A DNA stretch of 64,000 nt from Actinomycetospora callitridis (lineage in GTDB: Bacteria; Actinomycetota; Actinomycetes; Mycobacteriales; Pseudonocardiaceae): NCBI RefSeq assembly GCF_028737265.1, contig NZ_JAQZAK010000008.1, forward strand, positions 124,001 to 188,000, read 5' to 3'. The notes under the pieces were generated by a model. That model was given only the letters and a program-made list of their open reading frames with translations, was not told the origin of the DNA and did no database searches. Position 1 is the stretch's first letter; every line of letters begins with the position of its first letter. Below, in pieces: positions 39,408 to 47,578 of this stretch. Position numbers and translations under genes: made by a program.

Positions 39408-40568
39408 GTGCAGCGCGCGACCGGTAGGCCCCGTCCCGATTGGCAGTCGAAGATCGAGGAGCAGGGGCTGGTGTTCGGCACCCCTGCTGCGGGGCTGAAC
39501 GGCGCCCGGCCCTACTGGGACGAGTCGGTGCACTACGTCTTCGACATGGCCGAGATCCTCTCGCTCGAGGCCGACGTGGAGCTCCTGCACTCGATGTGTC
39601 TCGAGGCCGTCGACCACGTCGTCACCACCGAGCGGTTCCGCGACTTCGCGTTGCCCGAGTGGTGCTGGGAGCAGGTCGCGGCGTCCTGGCGACGTGGCGA
39701 CCCGCATCTCTACGGGCGCTTCGACCTTCGCTACGACGGCTCGGGGCCGGCGAAGCTGCTGGAGTACAACGCCGACACCCCGACCACGCTGCTCGAGGCG
39801 TCGATCTGCCAGTGGTACTGGCTCAAGGACGTCCACCCCGACGACGACCAGTGGAACTCGCTGCACGAGAAGCTGGTCGAGCGCTGGGGCGAGATCGCCG
39901 CGAAGCTGCCCCGCAACGAGGCGCACTTCTGCTGGTCGCAGGCCGACCCCACGGGCGAGGACCACGTCACGGTCGCCTACCTGCAGGAGTGCGCGGCCGA
40001 GGCCGGCCTCGACACCATCGGCCTCGCGATCGAGCAGCTCGGGTGGGACTCCGCGCTCGACCGCTTCGTCGACCTCGAGGAGGCGCCGATCGCGACGGTG
40101 GACAAGCTCTACCCGTGGGAGTGGATCCTCGGCGACGACTTCGGCAAGCACGTCGTCCGCAGCCTGCCCGAGACGACATGGATCGAGCCGCTGTGGAAGA
40201 CGCTGCTGTCGAACAAGGCGCTGCTCGCGGTCCTGTGGGAGATGTACCCCGGGCACCCGAACCTGCTCCCGGCCTCGCTGGGTGACCCGGGCCTGCTCAC
40301 CGAGTACGTCCGCAAGCCGCTGCTCGGCCGCGAGGGCGCGAACATCGCGATCGTCGCCCCGGGCTACGAGACCGAGACCGGCGGCGTCTACGGCGAGGAG
40401 GGCTACGTCTACCAGCTCTTCGACCCGCTTCCCGAGTTCGACGGCTACCGCCCCGCCCTCGGCGCCTGGATCGTCGGCGACACCTCCGCGGGGCTCGGCA
40501 TCCGGGAGACGACGGGGCTCGTGACGGACAACGGCGCGGCGTTCGTGCCGCACCGCATCCCCGACTGA
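39408..40568 (+). CDS. Glutathionylspermidine-synthase-like ATP-grasp protein (YgiC/YjfC type)
   Basis: A 386-residue ATP-grasp enzyme. Typical blocks are ARPYWDESVHYVFDMAEI, LPEWCWEQVAASW, GRFDLRYDGSGPAKLLEYNADTPT, FCWSQADPTGEDHVTVAYLQ, KLYPWEWILGDDFGKHV, and the C-terminal REGANIAIV and YVYQLFDPLPEFDGYRPALGAWIVGD. These match the YgiC/YjfC group, which lacks the amidase part of E. coli Gsp. The product is not glutathionylspermidine in an actinobacterium; ligation of an unknown peptide or amine is inferred. GTG 39408 lies eight bases after AGGA and may be leaderless. Confidence 0.88.
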   Translation: MQRATGRPRPDWQSKIEEQGLVFGTPAAGLNGARPYWDESVHYVFDMAEILSLEADVELLHSMCLEAVDHVVTTERFRDFALPEWCWEQVAASWRRGDPHLYGRFDLRYDGSGPAKLLEYNADTPTTLLEASICQWYWLKDVHPDDDQWNSLHEKLVERWGEIAAKLPRNEAHFCWSQADPTGEDHVTVAYLQECAAEAGLDTIGLAIEQLGWDSALDRFVDLEEAPIATVDKLYPWEWILGDDFGKHVVRSLPETTWIEPLWKTLLSNKALLAVLWEMYPGHPNLLPASLGDPGLLTEYVRKPLLGREGANIAIVAPGYETETGGVYGEEGYVYQLFDPLPEFDGYRPALGAWIVGDTSAGLGIRETTGLVTDNGAAFVPHRIPD

Positions 40569-40578
40569 CGCCGTGCCC

Positions 40579-40584
40579 TAATCT
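40579..40584 (+). promoter_or_regulatory. -10 box TAATCT upstream of the DUF350 gene
   Basis: CCCTAATCTGG lies 34 bases before GTG 40619. The leader would contain the ribosome site GGATGGAGG. Confidence 0.4.
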
Positions 40585-40618
40585 GGCGCCCCGTTCGTCC
40601 GGATGGAGGCCACGACAG

Positions 40619-41056
40619 GTGCTCGCTCCCGAATTCTGGCCCACCGTGGGCGTCAACATCGGCCTGATCGCGGTCTACGCCGTGATCGGGGCCGTGCTGA
40701 TGTACGTGGGCTACTTCGCCATCGACCTCACGACCCCCGGCGACCTGCGCGGGCTGGTCCGCGAGGGCCGGCCGAACGCCGTGGTCGTCTCGGCGGCGGG
40801 GATGGTCTCGATGGCGCTGATCGTCGTCGTGGCCATCTACATCTCCGGCGGCGGGTTCGTCGAGGGGATGCTGAACACGGCGATCTACGGCCTCGTCGGG
40901 ATCGTCGCCCAGGTGCTCGCGGTGCGCGGGCTCGAGGCCGTGGCGCGTCTCGACGTCGACGGCTGCCTGCACGACGACCGCTTCACCCCGGACTCCGCCG
41001 TGATCGCGGCGATGCACCTGGCGCTGGGGCTCGTCGTCGCCGTCGCCATCATCTAG
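40619..41056 (+). CDS. DUF350 (YjfL-like) membrane protein
   Basis: A 145-residue protein with four TM helices arranged as two DUF350-type repeats (about 9-32, 54-78, 84-105 and 122-143). VNIGLIAVYAVIGAVLMYVGYFAIDLTTPGDL is the characteristic first half. YjfL-type proteins are encoded with DUF1190 and YjfC-like proteins in many bacteria, and the same trio is present here. Function unknown; a membrane partner of the ATP-grasp enzyme is plausible. GTG 40619 has GGAGG 8-12 bases upstream. Confidence 0.85.
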   Translation: MLAPEFWPTVGVNIGLIAVYAVIGAVLMYVGYFAIDLTTPGDLRGLVREGRPNAVVVSAAGMVSMALIVVVAIYISGGGFVEGMLNTAIYGLVGIVAQVLAVRGLEAVARLDVDGCLHDDRFTPDSAVIAAMHLALGLVVAVAII

Positions 41057-41110
41057 CGTCGCCGCGGGACACGCGCCCCACCCCGGCCCCTTCACCGGCG
41101 CCGAACGACC

Positions 41111-41116
41111 TACCCT
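41111..41116 (+). promoter_or_regulatory. -10 box TACCCT for the arabinosyltransferase unit
   Basis: GACCTACCCTTTCCCCTG precedes GTG 41125 with eight bases between. It would start a leaderless short ORF that overlaps the arabinosyltransferase start. Confidence 0.45.
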
Positions 41117-41124
41117 TTCCCCTG

Positions 41125-41181
41125 GTGCCTACTCCCCGGTTCGTCCCGCTGTCGACCGTGCGCCCCGAGGGCGGGCGGTGA
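41125..41181 (+). CDS. 18-codon leaderless ORF coupled to the arabinosyltransferase
   Basis: GTG 41125 opens an 18-codon frame (VPTPRFVPLSTVRPEGGR) ending at TGA 41179-41181, overlapping GTG 41178 as GTGA. The promoter placement fits a leaderless mRNA. It could couple or attenuate translation of the large gene, or be a chance frame. Proline-rich content may slow ribosomes. No homologue is known to me. Confidence 0.35.
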   Translation: MPTPRFVPLSTVRPEGGR

Positions 41182-44100
41182 CGACGCTCGTGCGCGCCGG
41201 GAGCGCGACCTCGCCCCAGGGCGACGGACCCGACCCGGTGCGGCGTCCGAGCGGGACCACCGTGCTCGTGTGGGCGCTGCTGACCCTGGTCCTGGGCATC
41301 GCGGTGCCGCTGGCCCCGGTGACCGTGCAGGACACGACGGTGACGTGGCCGGACCCGGCGGCCGCGGCGGGCGGCCCGGTCTCGACGCAGCTGGCGCTCA
41401 ACCCGCCCCGGCCGCTCGGCTTCTCCGCGACCGTGCCGTGCGCCGCACTGCGGGCGGGTGGCAACGTGCTGAGCACGCTGCCCGGCGACGCGGGCGGCGG
41501 CGGACTGGTGCTCGCCTCCACCGGGACACAGGCCGCCCTGACGGTCTCCGGCACGACGGTCGCGGCGGGCCCGGTGCCCGCGGGCGACTGCCGGCTCGTC
41601 GTCACCGTGGACGAGGCAGGGCTGCGGGTGACACAGGACGGCGTGCCCCTCCCGCTGGCGTGCGGGGACTGCGCGGGCGTCCTGCCGCCGCTGATGTCCC
41701 AGCTCACGACGAGCACCGACGGGACGCCGGCCGCCGCCGGCCTGGCCGCGACGGTGCGCACCGACGACCGCTACGCCTCGACGCCCGGACCGCTGAAGAT
41801 CGTGCTGCTGATCGCGCACCTCGCGGCCCTCGCGGTGCTGCTGGTCCTCGTGCACCGCCAGGGTCAGTGGCGGCGGGCGCGCGGCTGGCTCGGCCCGCGG
41901 TCCTGGCCGGGACGCCTGCGCCGGCACCTCTCGTGGGCCGACGGCTTCCTCCTCGCCATCTCGGCGGGCTGGGTGTTCGTGGCGCCGATGAACTTCGACG
42001 ACAGCTGGTACCCGCTGATGGCGCGCGACGCCGGCGAGGCGGGCTACATCGGCAACGCCGTCTACATGTTCAACGTCACCGAGAACCCCTTCGTGGCCTC
42101 GCAGTACGCGATGCAGGTGTGGGGCGCGATCGGTGGCTGGGGCCTGGTCTGGCAGCGCTGCCTGCCGCTGCTGTTCGGCCTGGCGACCTGGGCGCTGCTG
42201 CGGACGTTCTTCGTCCTGCTCGGGCGGCGCACCGAGGTCCGCTACGCCTACGTGCCGTGGGCGCTGCTCCTCGCGCACCTGCTGTGGTGGCTGCCGTTCG
42301 GGCTGACCCTGCGGCCCGAGGCGCTGATCGTGCTGCTCTCGGTCATCGTGCTGCTGCTCGTGGAGCTCGCCCGCGACCGTGAGGCCCCGATCCTCTACGC
42401 CGGCGCGATGATGGCGGCGGCGCTGGCCATCGCGTGCTCCCCGACCGGCGTCGTCGCGATCGCGCCCCTGCTGGTCGAGCTCCCACGGGCCTGGCCGAAG
42501 ATCGTCGCGACGCCCCGGCGCCAGCAGCTCACGATGCTCGCCGTGCTGGCCGCGGCGTCGTCGGTCGCCGTCCCCGTGGCCTTCGCCGACGCCTCGCTCG
42601 GCGACGTGATCGAGGCGTCGGCGGTGCACGCGTACTACTACGACACCGTCCCCTGGTACGACGAGCTCGTCCACTATCAGACCCTGCTGGGCCCCGGGCG
42701 CACGCCGTGGGCGGCCCGCATGCCGATCCTGATCACGCTCGGGCTGACGCTCCTGGTCGCGGCGGGCAGCGGACGGCGCGGGCCCGACGACGACGCCCTG
42801 CGCCGCGTGCTGCTGCACGCCGCGGCGACCACCGCCGTCGCCTTCGCCCTCGTCGCGGCCAGCCCGACCAAGTGGGTCCTGCACTTCCCGGCCATCGCGG
42901 CCTCGGGCACCGTGCTGATCGCGCTGGCGCTGCTGCGCGGTCCGATGCCGCGCCACGACCGCGCGCTGGCCACCACCGGCGGTGTCGCCGTCCTGGTCAT
43001 CGCGACGTCGGTGAGCTACGCGGGGTGGAACCTCTGGCGGCCGTACACCGACCGCGGGCAGTTCTTCGGCGCGCACGCCGACCCGTATCCGACGCCGCTG
43101 AGCCAGAACCTCCTCGCCCCGCACTTCGGGCCGGTGTTCCTGCGCAACCCGCTCGTCTGGGTCGGGCTCGCCCTGCTCGCCGCCGCGTGGGCGCACTGGT
43201 CGCTGCGGCGCTGGCCCGAGCGCCGGCTGCCGCGCCCGGAGCCGGACCGGGCCCTGCTCGCCGTCGCGTGCGCCAGCGTGGTCGTCGGGCTGATCGGGAT
43301 CATGGTGCTCGCGCCCCTGCGCCAGTACCCGGGCTGGACCGTGGCGCTGGGCAACGTCAAGGACGTCGTGCGCCAGGGCTGCGGGCTCGAGGACAACGTC
43401 ACGGTCCTGCGGTCCACGCCGGTGCCGCTCGGCGCCCCCGTGAACCCGGCGACGACCACCGGCAACTTCGTCGACGACACCGTCGCCCCCGTCCCGGAGC
43501 CGGTGCCCGGCCTCGGACGGGTCTGGCACGACGTCACCGACGACTCGAGTGGTCGCGGCACCGTGGTCACCGGCTGGTACCCGGTGCCGGCCGGCTCGGA
43601 GGCCACCGACGTCGTGGTCCCGATGCTCGAGGACGGTCCCCCCGACGAGCGCGTGTCGGTCGAGTTCGGCGACGGCCCGGCGGCGAACCCCCGTGTCCTG
43701 GGGCGGACGGAGATCGACTACCTCCCGAACGCCGATGAGCGGACCTGGCAGCAGCGCCCCGCGTCGCTCGTCGACGCGCCCGGCGAACCGACGTTCGTGC
43801 GGGTCGTCGTCGACTCGACGGGGCAGCGCGGGTCGGACCGCCTCGCCGTCGCCGAGCCCTTCCTCGCGCGCCCGTCGCCCATCGCGCCGGTGCTGGGCGA
43901 CCGTCCCGTGCTCGTCGACCAGATGTCCGCGGTGATGTGGCCGTGCGTGAACCAGGTGGCGGTGCACGACGGCATCGCCCCGCCGTCGGAGGTGCGGATC
44001 CACGCCGACGAGGACCTGACCTCGGCGTACTACGGGCTGCAGGACAGCCGGTTCCGCGGCGGCGTGTGGCGGTTCGACACCGTCGGCGCCACCTACGTCC

Positions 44101-44294
44101 GCCTCGCCACGGCCGTCCCGCCCGGCGCGCAGGCCGCCAAGCCGTGGGGCCGCGTCGACCTCGTCGTCCGCGACCTGCCCACCGGCCGGTACGGCGTCAC
44201 GACGACGGAGCGCACGAAGTCCGGCTGGGAGCGCGGCCCGACCCTCGCCCGCGAGGAGTACGTCGGCGTCGAGCCGCAGGGCGCGGTCGGCTGA
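41178..44294 (+). CDS. emb: Arabinofuranosyltransferase, EmbA/B/C family
   Basis: A 1038-residue GT-C glycosyltransferase that adds arabinofuranose from decaprenyl-phosphoryl-arabinose to cell-wall arabinan. One TM helix (about 28-48) leads to an extracytoplasmic lectin-like domain (about 50-205). A multi-TM core follows, with the catalytic acidic motif MNFDDSWYPLMARD (Asp274-Asp275) in the first large loop. The C-terminal ~330 residues are a second soluble carbohydrate-binding domain (GTVVTGWYPVPAGSEA, EVRIHADEDLTSAYYGLQDSRFRGGVWRF). Only one emb gene is seen here, whereas mycobacteria have three. The UbiA, PAP2 and GtrA genes that supply the donor follow within 4 kb. Confidence 0.95.
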   Translation: MTTLVRAGSATSPQGDGPDPVRRPSGTTVLVWALLTLVLGIAVPLAPVTVQDTTVTWPDPAAAAGGPVSTQLALNPPRPLGFSATVPCAALRAGGNVLSTLPGDAGGGGLVLASTGTQAALTVSGTTVAAGPVPAGDCRLVVTVDEAGLRVTQDGVPLPLACGDCAGVLPPLMSQLTTSTDGTPAAAGLAATVRTDDRYASTPGPLKIVLLIAHLAALAVLLVLVHRQGQWRRARGWLGPRSWPGRLRRHLSWADGFLLAISAGWVFVAPMNFDDSWYPLMARDAGEAGYIGNAVYMFNVTENPFVASQYAMQVWGAIGGWGLVWQRCLPLLFGLATWALLRTFFVLLGRRTEVRYAYVPWALLLAHLLWWLPFGLTLRPEALIVLLSVIVLLLVELARDREAPILYAGAMMAAALAIACSPTGVVAIAPLLVELPRAWPKIVATPRRQQLTMLAVLAAASSVAVPVAFADASLGDVIEASAVHAYYYDTVPWYDELVHYQTLLGPGRTPWAARMPILITLGLTLLVAAGSGRRGPDDDALRRVLLHAAATTAVAFALVAASPTKWVLHFPAIAASGTVLIALALLRGPMPRHDRALATTGGVAVLVIATSVSYAGWNLWRPYTDRGQFFGAHADPYPTPLSQNLLAPHFGPVFLRNPLVWVGLALLAAAWAHWSLRRWPERRLPRPEPDRALLAVACASVVVGLIGIMVLAPLRQYPGWTVALGNVKDVVRQGCGLEDNVTVLRSTPVPLGAPVNPATTTGNFVDDTVAPVPEPVPGLGRVWHDVTDDSSGRGTVVTGWYPVPAGSEATDVVVPMLEDGPPDERVSVEFGDGPAANPRVLGRTEIDYLPNADERTWQQRPASLVDAPGEPTFVRVVVDSTGQRGSDRLAVAEPFLARPSPIAPVLGDRPVLVDQMSAVMWPCVNQVAVHDGIAPPSEVRIHADEDLTSAYYGLQDSRFRGGVWRFDTVGATYVRLATAVPPGAQAAKPWGRVDLVVRDLPTGRYGVTTTERTKSGWERGPTLAREEYVGVEPQGAVG

Positions 44295-44924
44295 CTAGGA
44301 CTGCTGCTGGACGTCCTCGCGGACGTCGGAGTCGCGGTCGGCGCGCACGAGGGCGGCGGCAAGGCGGGCGAGGTCGTCGCCGGAGACCTGCTCGGCCAGC
44401 TTCGCGGGGTCCTGCGGGAGCCCGAGCTTCTCCGCGCCGGCCAGGGCCTTGGGGTCGAGGTGGGGCCGGAACTCGGGCCATACCGCCTGGACCTCGCGGG
44501 TGAAGATGTCGGCGCCCACCGGCCCGAGGCGCGGGAACGCGGTGAGGAACCCCGCGAGCTGCTCGGCGTCGCCGTCGGCGGCCTCCCGCATGCGGCGCAG
44601 GTCGCCGCCCCACTCGTCGAGCACGAGCTGCGCGCCCTCGCCGAGCGCGGTCGCGGTCTGCTCGGTGCCCGTGTAGTTCGCCCGGCCCAGCGTCCGGACA
44701 CGGGTCTCCCAGTCCGCGTCGCGCATCCGCTCGGGTGTGCCCATCCCGGCGTCGAGGAGCTCGCGGCAGGCCCTCGTGCCGAGCTTCGACTGCACCCGGC
44801 GGGAGAGCAGCGTGCTCAGCACGAGCAGGCGGTAGAGCGGGGCGGGCTCGTTCGTCAGCTCGATGCCGGCCTCGTCGGCGAACGTCCGCCCGGCGTCGTC
44901 CAGCAGCGCGTCGATGGTCGTCAT
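44295..44924 (-). CDS. HhH-GPD superfamily (endonuclease III-like) protein
   Basis: A 209-residue helical protein. The core VRTLGRANYTGTEQTATALGEGAQLVLDEWGGDLRRMREAA and FLTAFPRLGPVGADIFTREVQ, with hairpin GPVGADIF, fits the helix-hairpin-helix/GPD fold of base-excision glycosylases. The iron-sulfur cysteines of EndoIII are absent. Similar short proteins are common in actinobacteria and their activity is unproven. ATG 44924 (MTTIDALLDD) is preferred; an earlier start at 44963 would read through the large hairpin. The stop meets the arabinosyltransferase stop with no gap. Confidence 0.8.
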   Translation of the reverse strand: MTTIDALLDDAGRTFADEAGIELTNEPAPLYRLLVLSTLLSRRVQSKLGTRACRELLDAGMGTPERMRDADWETRVRTLGRANYTGTEQTATALGEGAQLVLDEWGGDLRRMREAADGDAEQLAGFLTAFPRLGPVGADIFTREVQAVWPEFRPHLDPKALAGAEKLGLPQDPAKLAEQVSGDDLARLAAALVRADRDSDVREDVQQQS

Positions 44925-44939
44925 CGAGGCGGATACCCG

Positions 44940-44985
44940 CACGTGAGCGATCTGGGTCGTCATGGCGACCCGGATCGCTCACGTG
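44940..44985. repeat. 46-base hairpin with 21-bp arms between divergent genes
   Basis: CACGTGAGCGATCTGGGTCGT pairs with GCGACCCGGATCGCTCACGTG, with only two T-G wobbles, around a CATG loop. It lies between the HhH-GPD and HAD genes. Its outer CGTGAGCGA is shared with the palindrome at 36674-36715. Confidence 0.85.
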
Positions 44986-44996
44986 GCCGCAGGCCA

Positions 44997-45002
44997 TAGT
45001 CT
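44997..45002 (+). promoter_or_regulatory. -10 box TAGTCT, leaderless start of the HAD gene
   Basis: CCATAGTCTCGGGAGC precedes GTG 45010, seven bases after the hexamer. This rules against the longer frame from ATG 44962, which would run through the hairpin. Confidence 0.5.
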
Positions 45003-45009
45003 CGGGAGC

Positions 45010-45822
45010 GTGCAGAGCCCGCGCCTGGTCGCCAGCGACGTCGACGGGACGTTGCTCGGCGAGGGCGGGGAGGTCTCGGAGCGCACGCGCGCCGTCGTCG
45101 CACGGACGGTCGCGGGCGGGGTGCCGCTGGTGCTCGCCACGGGTCGTCCGCCGCGCTGGGTGCCGCGCGTGTGCGACGCGCTGGGCGTGCACCCCCTGAC
45201 CGTGGCCGCCAACGGCGCGGTGCTCTACGACGCGGCGACCGACCGGGTGCTCGCGACGGAGACCCTCGACGTGGACGCGCTCGCCGAGGTCACCGACGGT
45301 CTGCGCGCCGCGATCCCGGGGTGCGGCATCGCGGTGGAGCGGGTCGGCGACGGCGCCTTCGACCGCCGTGACCAGCAGTTCGTCTCGGATCCCGCGTACG
45401 TGCACGCCTACCCCCTGCCCGACCACCGGCAGGTCGCGCCGGGCGAGCTGCTGGCCGAGCCCGTGATCAAGGTGCTCGCCCGCCACCCGACGCTCGACAG
45501 CGCGACCATGGCGACGCAGGCGCGCCGGGCCGTCGGGCACCTCGTCGACGTCACCTACTCCGCGAGCGGCGGGCTGCTCGAGTGCGCCGTGCGCGGGGTC
45601 ACCAAGGCCACCGGGCTCGCGCGCGCCGCGTCGCACCACGGGGTGGGTGCCGCGGACGTCGTCGCGTTCGGCGACATGCCCAACGACCTGTCCATGCTGG
45701 CGTGGGCGGGACACGGCGTCGCGGTGGCCAACGCGCACCCGGATGTGCTCTGCGTCGCGGACGAGGTCACCGCGAGCAACCTCGAGGACGGCGTCGCGTC
45801 TGTCCTCGAGAGATGGTTCTGA
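45010..45822 (+). CDS. HAD-superfamily Cof-type phosphatase
   Basis: A 270-residue HAD hydrolase with a C2 cap. Motif I is SDVDGTLLGEGG, motif II LATGRPP, motif III the Lys in VIKVLARHPT, and motif IV FGDMPNDLSML, with GHGVAVANAHPDVLCVAD following. Cof-type enzymes hydrolyse sugar phosphates, FMN or similar. Substrate unknown. GTG 45010 is leaderless. It precedes the PAP2-UbiA-GtrA genes but has a 115-base gap to PAP2, so a shared role is uncertain. Confidence 0.92.
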   Translation: MQSPRLVASDVDGTLLGEGGEVSERTRAVVARTVAGGVPLVLATGRPPRWVPRVCDALGVHPLTVAANGAVLYDAATDRVLATETLDVDALAEVTDGLRAAIPGCGIAVERVGDGAFDRRDQQFVSDPAYVHAYPLPDHRQVAPGELLAEPVIKVLARHPTLDSATMATQARRAVGHLVDVTYSASGGLLECAVRGVTKATGLARAASHHGVGAADVVAFGDMPNDLSMLAWAGHGVAVANAHPDVLCVADEVTASNLEDGVASVLERWF

Positions 45823-45937
45823 ACGAACCGCTGCCCGGCGTGGCGCGATGGACCACTGCAGGGGTGATGTCAAGACCCGCGTAACATCCGCTCGGGTGTC
45901 AGGCGAACGCCGCCTCGCGAGCAGGAGGGACCACCAC

Positions 45938-46510
45938 GTGCTCGATCGTGCCGAGGGGCCCGAAGTGATCATCGGGCCGGCCCGGGGCGAGGTCGCGGTC
46001 CTCGAGACCGTGCAGCACCGCCTCGGCACCCCGCCGGTCGTGGGCGCCGCCCGGGCGCTCTCGTTCTTCGGGGAGCACGCCGCCGGGTGGATCGCCCTCG
46101 GTGCGCTCGGCGCCGCGCTGGACGCACCGCGCCGCCGCCAGTGGGGCACCGCGGTCGCGGGTGTGGTCGCCGCGCACGGTGCCTCGATCGCCGTCAAGCG
46201 CGTCGTGCGCCGGCGCCGTCCCCACGATGCCCGGCTGGCCGTCCACGTCGGCACCCCGAGCCGGCTGAGCTTCCCGTCGTCGCACGCCTCGTCCACCACC
46301 GCGGCCGCCCTGCTCTACGCGGGGCTCGTCGGCGGCGGCGGAGCGGGTGCCGCGGCGCTCGTCGTGCCCGGCATGGCGCTCTCGCGCCTCGTCCTGGGCG
46401 TCCACTACCCGACCGACGTGCTGGCGGGCTCGGTGCTGGGGGCGGTGTGCGCGGCCGGCGCGCGCCGTGCCGTGCGCCGGGGCTCGGTCGGCCGCTGGAG
46501 GACCGCATGA
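45938..46510 (+). CDS. PAP2 phosphatase, probable decaprenylphosphoryl-5-phosphoribose phosphatase
   Basis: A 190-residue PAP2 membrane phosphatase. The three signature parts are KRVVRRRRPHD, PSRLSFPSSHAS and SRLVLGVHYPTDVLAG, with four or five TM helices. Gene order next to UbiA matches M. tuberculosis Rv3807c-Rv3806c. There this enzyme is thought to remove the 5-phosphate from decaprenylphosphoryl-phosphoribose before epimerisation to the arabinose donor. GTG 45938 has AGGAGG nine bases upstream; GTG 45896 is in frame but lacks a site. The stop overlaps the ubiA ATG. Confidence 0.88.
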   Translation: MLDRAEGPEVIIGPARGEVAVLETVQHRLGTPPVVGAARALSFFGEHAAGWIALGALGAALDAPRRRQWGTAVAGVVAAHGASIAVKRVVRRRRPHDARLAVHVGTPSRLSFPSSHASSTTAAALLYAGLVGGGGAGAAALVVPGMALSRLVLGVHYPTDVLAGSVLGAVCAAGARRAVRRGSVGRWRTA

Positions 46511-47556
46511 CCCCCGTGACGCCGTCGAGCGCCGCCCGCGAGCAGGAGGAGACCACCGCGGTGGTCGCCGACCCCGCCGGGGCGAGCACCGAGACGAGTG
46601 CCGAGTCGAGCACCGGGACGACCCCGGCCACGACCCGCCGCCCCCGCCCCGTGGCCGTGCCGCTGGGCCTGCTCAAGGCGATGCGCCCGCGGCAGTGGGT
46701 CAAGAACATCCTGGTGCTGGCCGCGCCGTTCGCCGCAGGCCGGCTGTTCGACCTCACCGTCCTGCCGGACGTCGCGCTGGCGTTCGTCGCGTTCTCGCTC
46801 GCGGCCTCCGGTGTCTACCTGATCAACGACACCAAGGACGTCGAGGCCGACCGCGCGCACCCCAAGAAGAAGTACCGCCCGATCGCGGCGGGCATCGTCC
46901 CGCCGGCGCTCGCGGTGGTCACGGGGATCGTGCTGTTCGCGGGCGCGCTGGGCGTCAGCCTGCTCGCCGACCCCGACCTGCTGCTGGTCACGGCGATCTA
47001 CATCGTCGTGCAGCTGGCCTACTGCCTGTGGCTCAAGCACGAGCCGGTCATCGACATCTGCATCGTCTCGTCCGGCTTCCTCATGCGCGCGATCGCGGGT
47101 GGCGCGGCCGCGGGCCTGCCCCTGTCGCCCTGGTTCCTGCTCACCATGGCCTTCGGGTCGCTGTTCATGGCGTCGGGCAAGCGCTACGCCGAGATGCGCC
47201 TCGCCGAGCGCACCGGCGCGAAGATCCGCAAGTCGCTGGAGCGCTACTCCGCGTCCTACCTGCGCTTCGTGTGGTCGCTCTCGGCCACCGTCGTGATCAT
47301 GGCCTACGGCCTCTGGGCGTTCGGCATCGGCGTCACCGCGACGCCTGGCCGGATGCCGACCTCGCCCTCGACGTGGGCGATCGTCTCGATCGTGCCGTTC
47401 GTCGTCGCGATCCTGCGCTACGCCGTCGACGTGGACGGCGGCAACGGCGGTGAGCCCGAGGAGATCGTCCTGGGGGACCGGGTGCTGCAGGTGCTCGGCC
47501 TCGTCTGGGTCGCGCTGATCGGCCTCGCGGTCTACTTCGCGCCGGGCATCGCGTGA
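46507..47556 (+). CDS. ubiA: Decaprenyl-phosphate phosphoribosyltransferase (UbiA family)
   Basis: A 349-residue UbiA prenyltransferase-fold protein with nine TM helices. The Mg/polyprenyl motif is INDTKDVEADRAHPKK (Asn107-Asp108...Asp111), and the second acidic region is KRYAEMRLAE after FGSLFMASG. M. tuberculosis Rv3806c makes decaprenylphosphoryl-5-phosphoribose from phosphoribosyl pyrophosphate, the first committed step of arabinan donor synthesis, and the blocks here match it well. An N-terminal polar tail of ~55 residues is extra. ATG 46507 overlaps the PAP2 stop. Confidence 0.93.
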   Translation: MTPVTPSSAAREQEETTAVVADPAGASTETSAESSTGTTPATTRRPRPVAVPLGLLKAMRPRQWVKNILVLAAPFAAGRLFDLTVLPDVALAFVAFSLAASGVYLINDTKDVEADRAHPKKKYRPIAAGIVPPALAVVTGIVLFAGALGVSLLADPDLLLVTAIYIVVQLAYCLWLKHEPVIDICIVSSGFLMRAIAGGAAAGLPLSPWFLLTMAFGSLFMASGKRYAEMRLAERTGAKIRKSLERYSASYLRFVWSLSATVVIMAYGLWAFGIGVTATPGRMPTSPSTWAIVSIVPFVVAILRYAVDVDGGNGGEPEEIVLGDRVLQVLGLVWVALIGLAVYFAPGIA

Positions 47557-47578
47557 GGTCCGCCGGACCCCTCGCGGG

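Noticed and set aside
44962..45009. N-terminal extension of the HAD phosphatase from ATG 44962
   Set aside because: It would start within the 46-base hairpin and translate its right arm. The leaderless -10 at 44997 fits GTG 45010, and homologues of this family start near the DxDGT motif.
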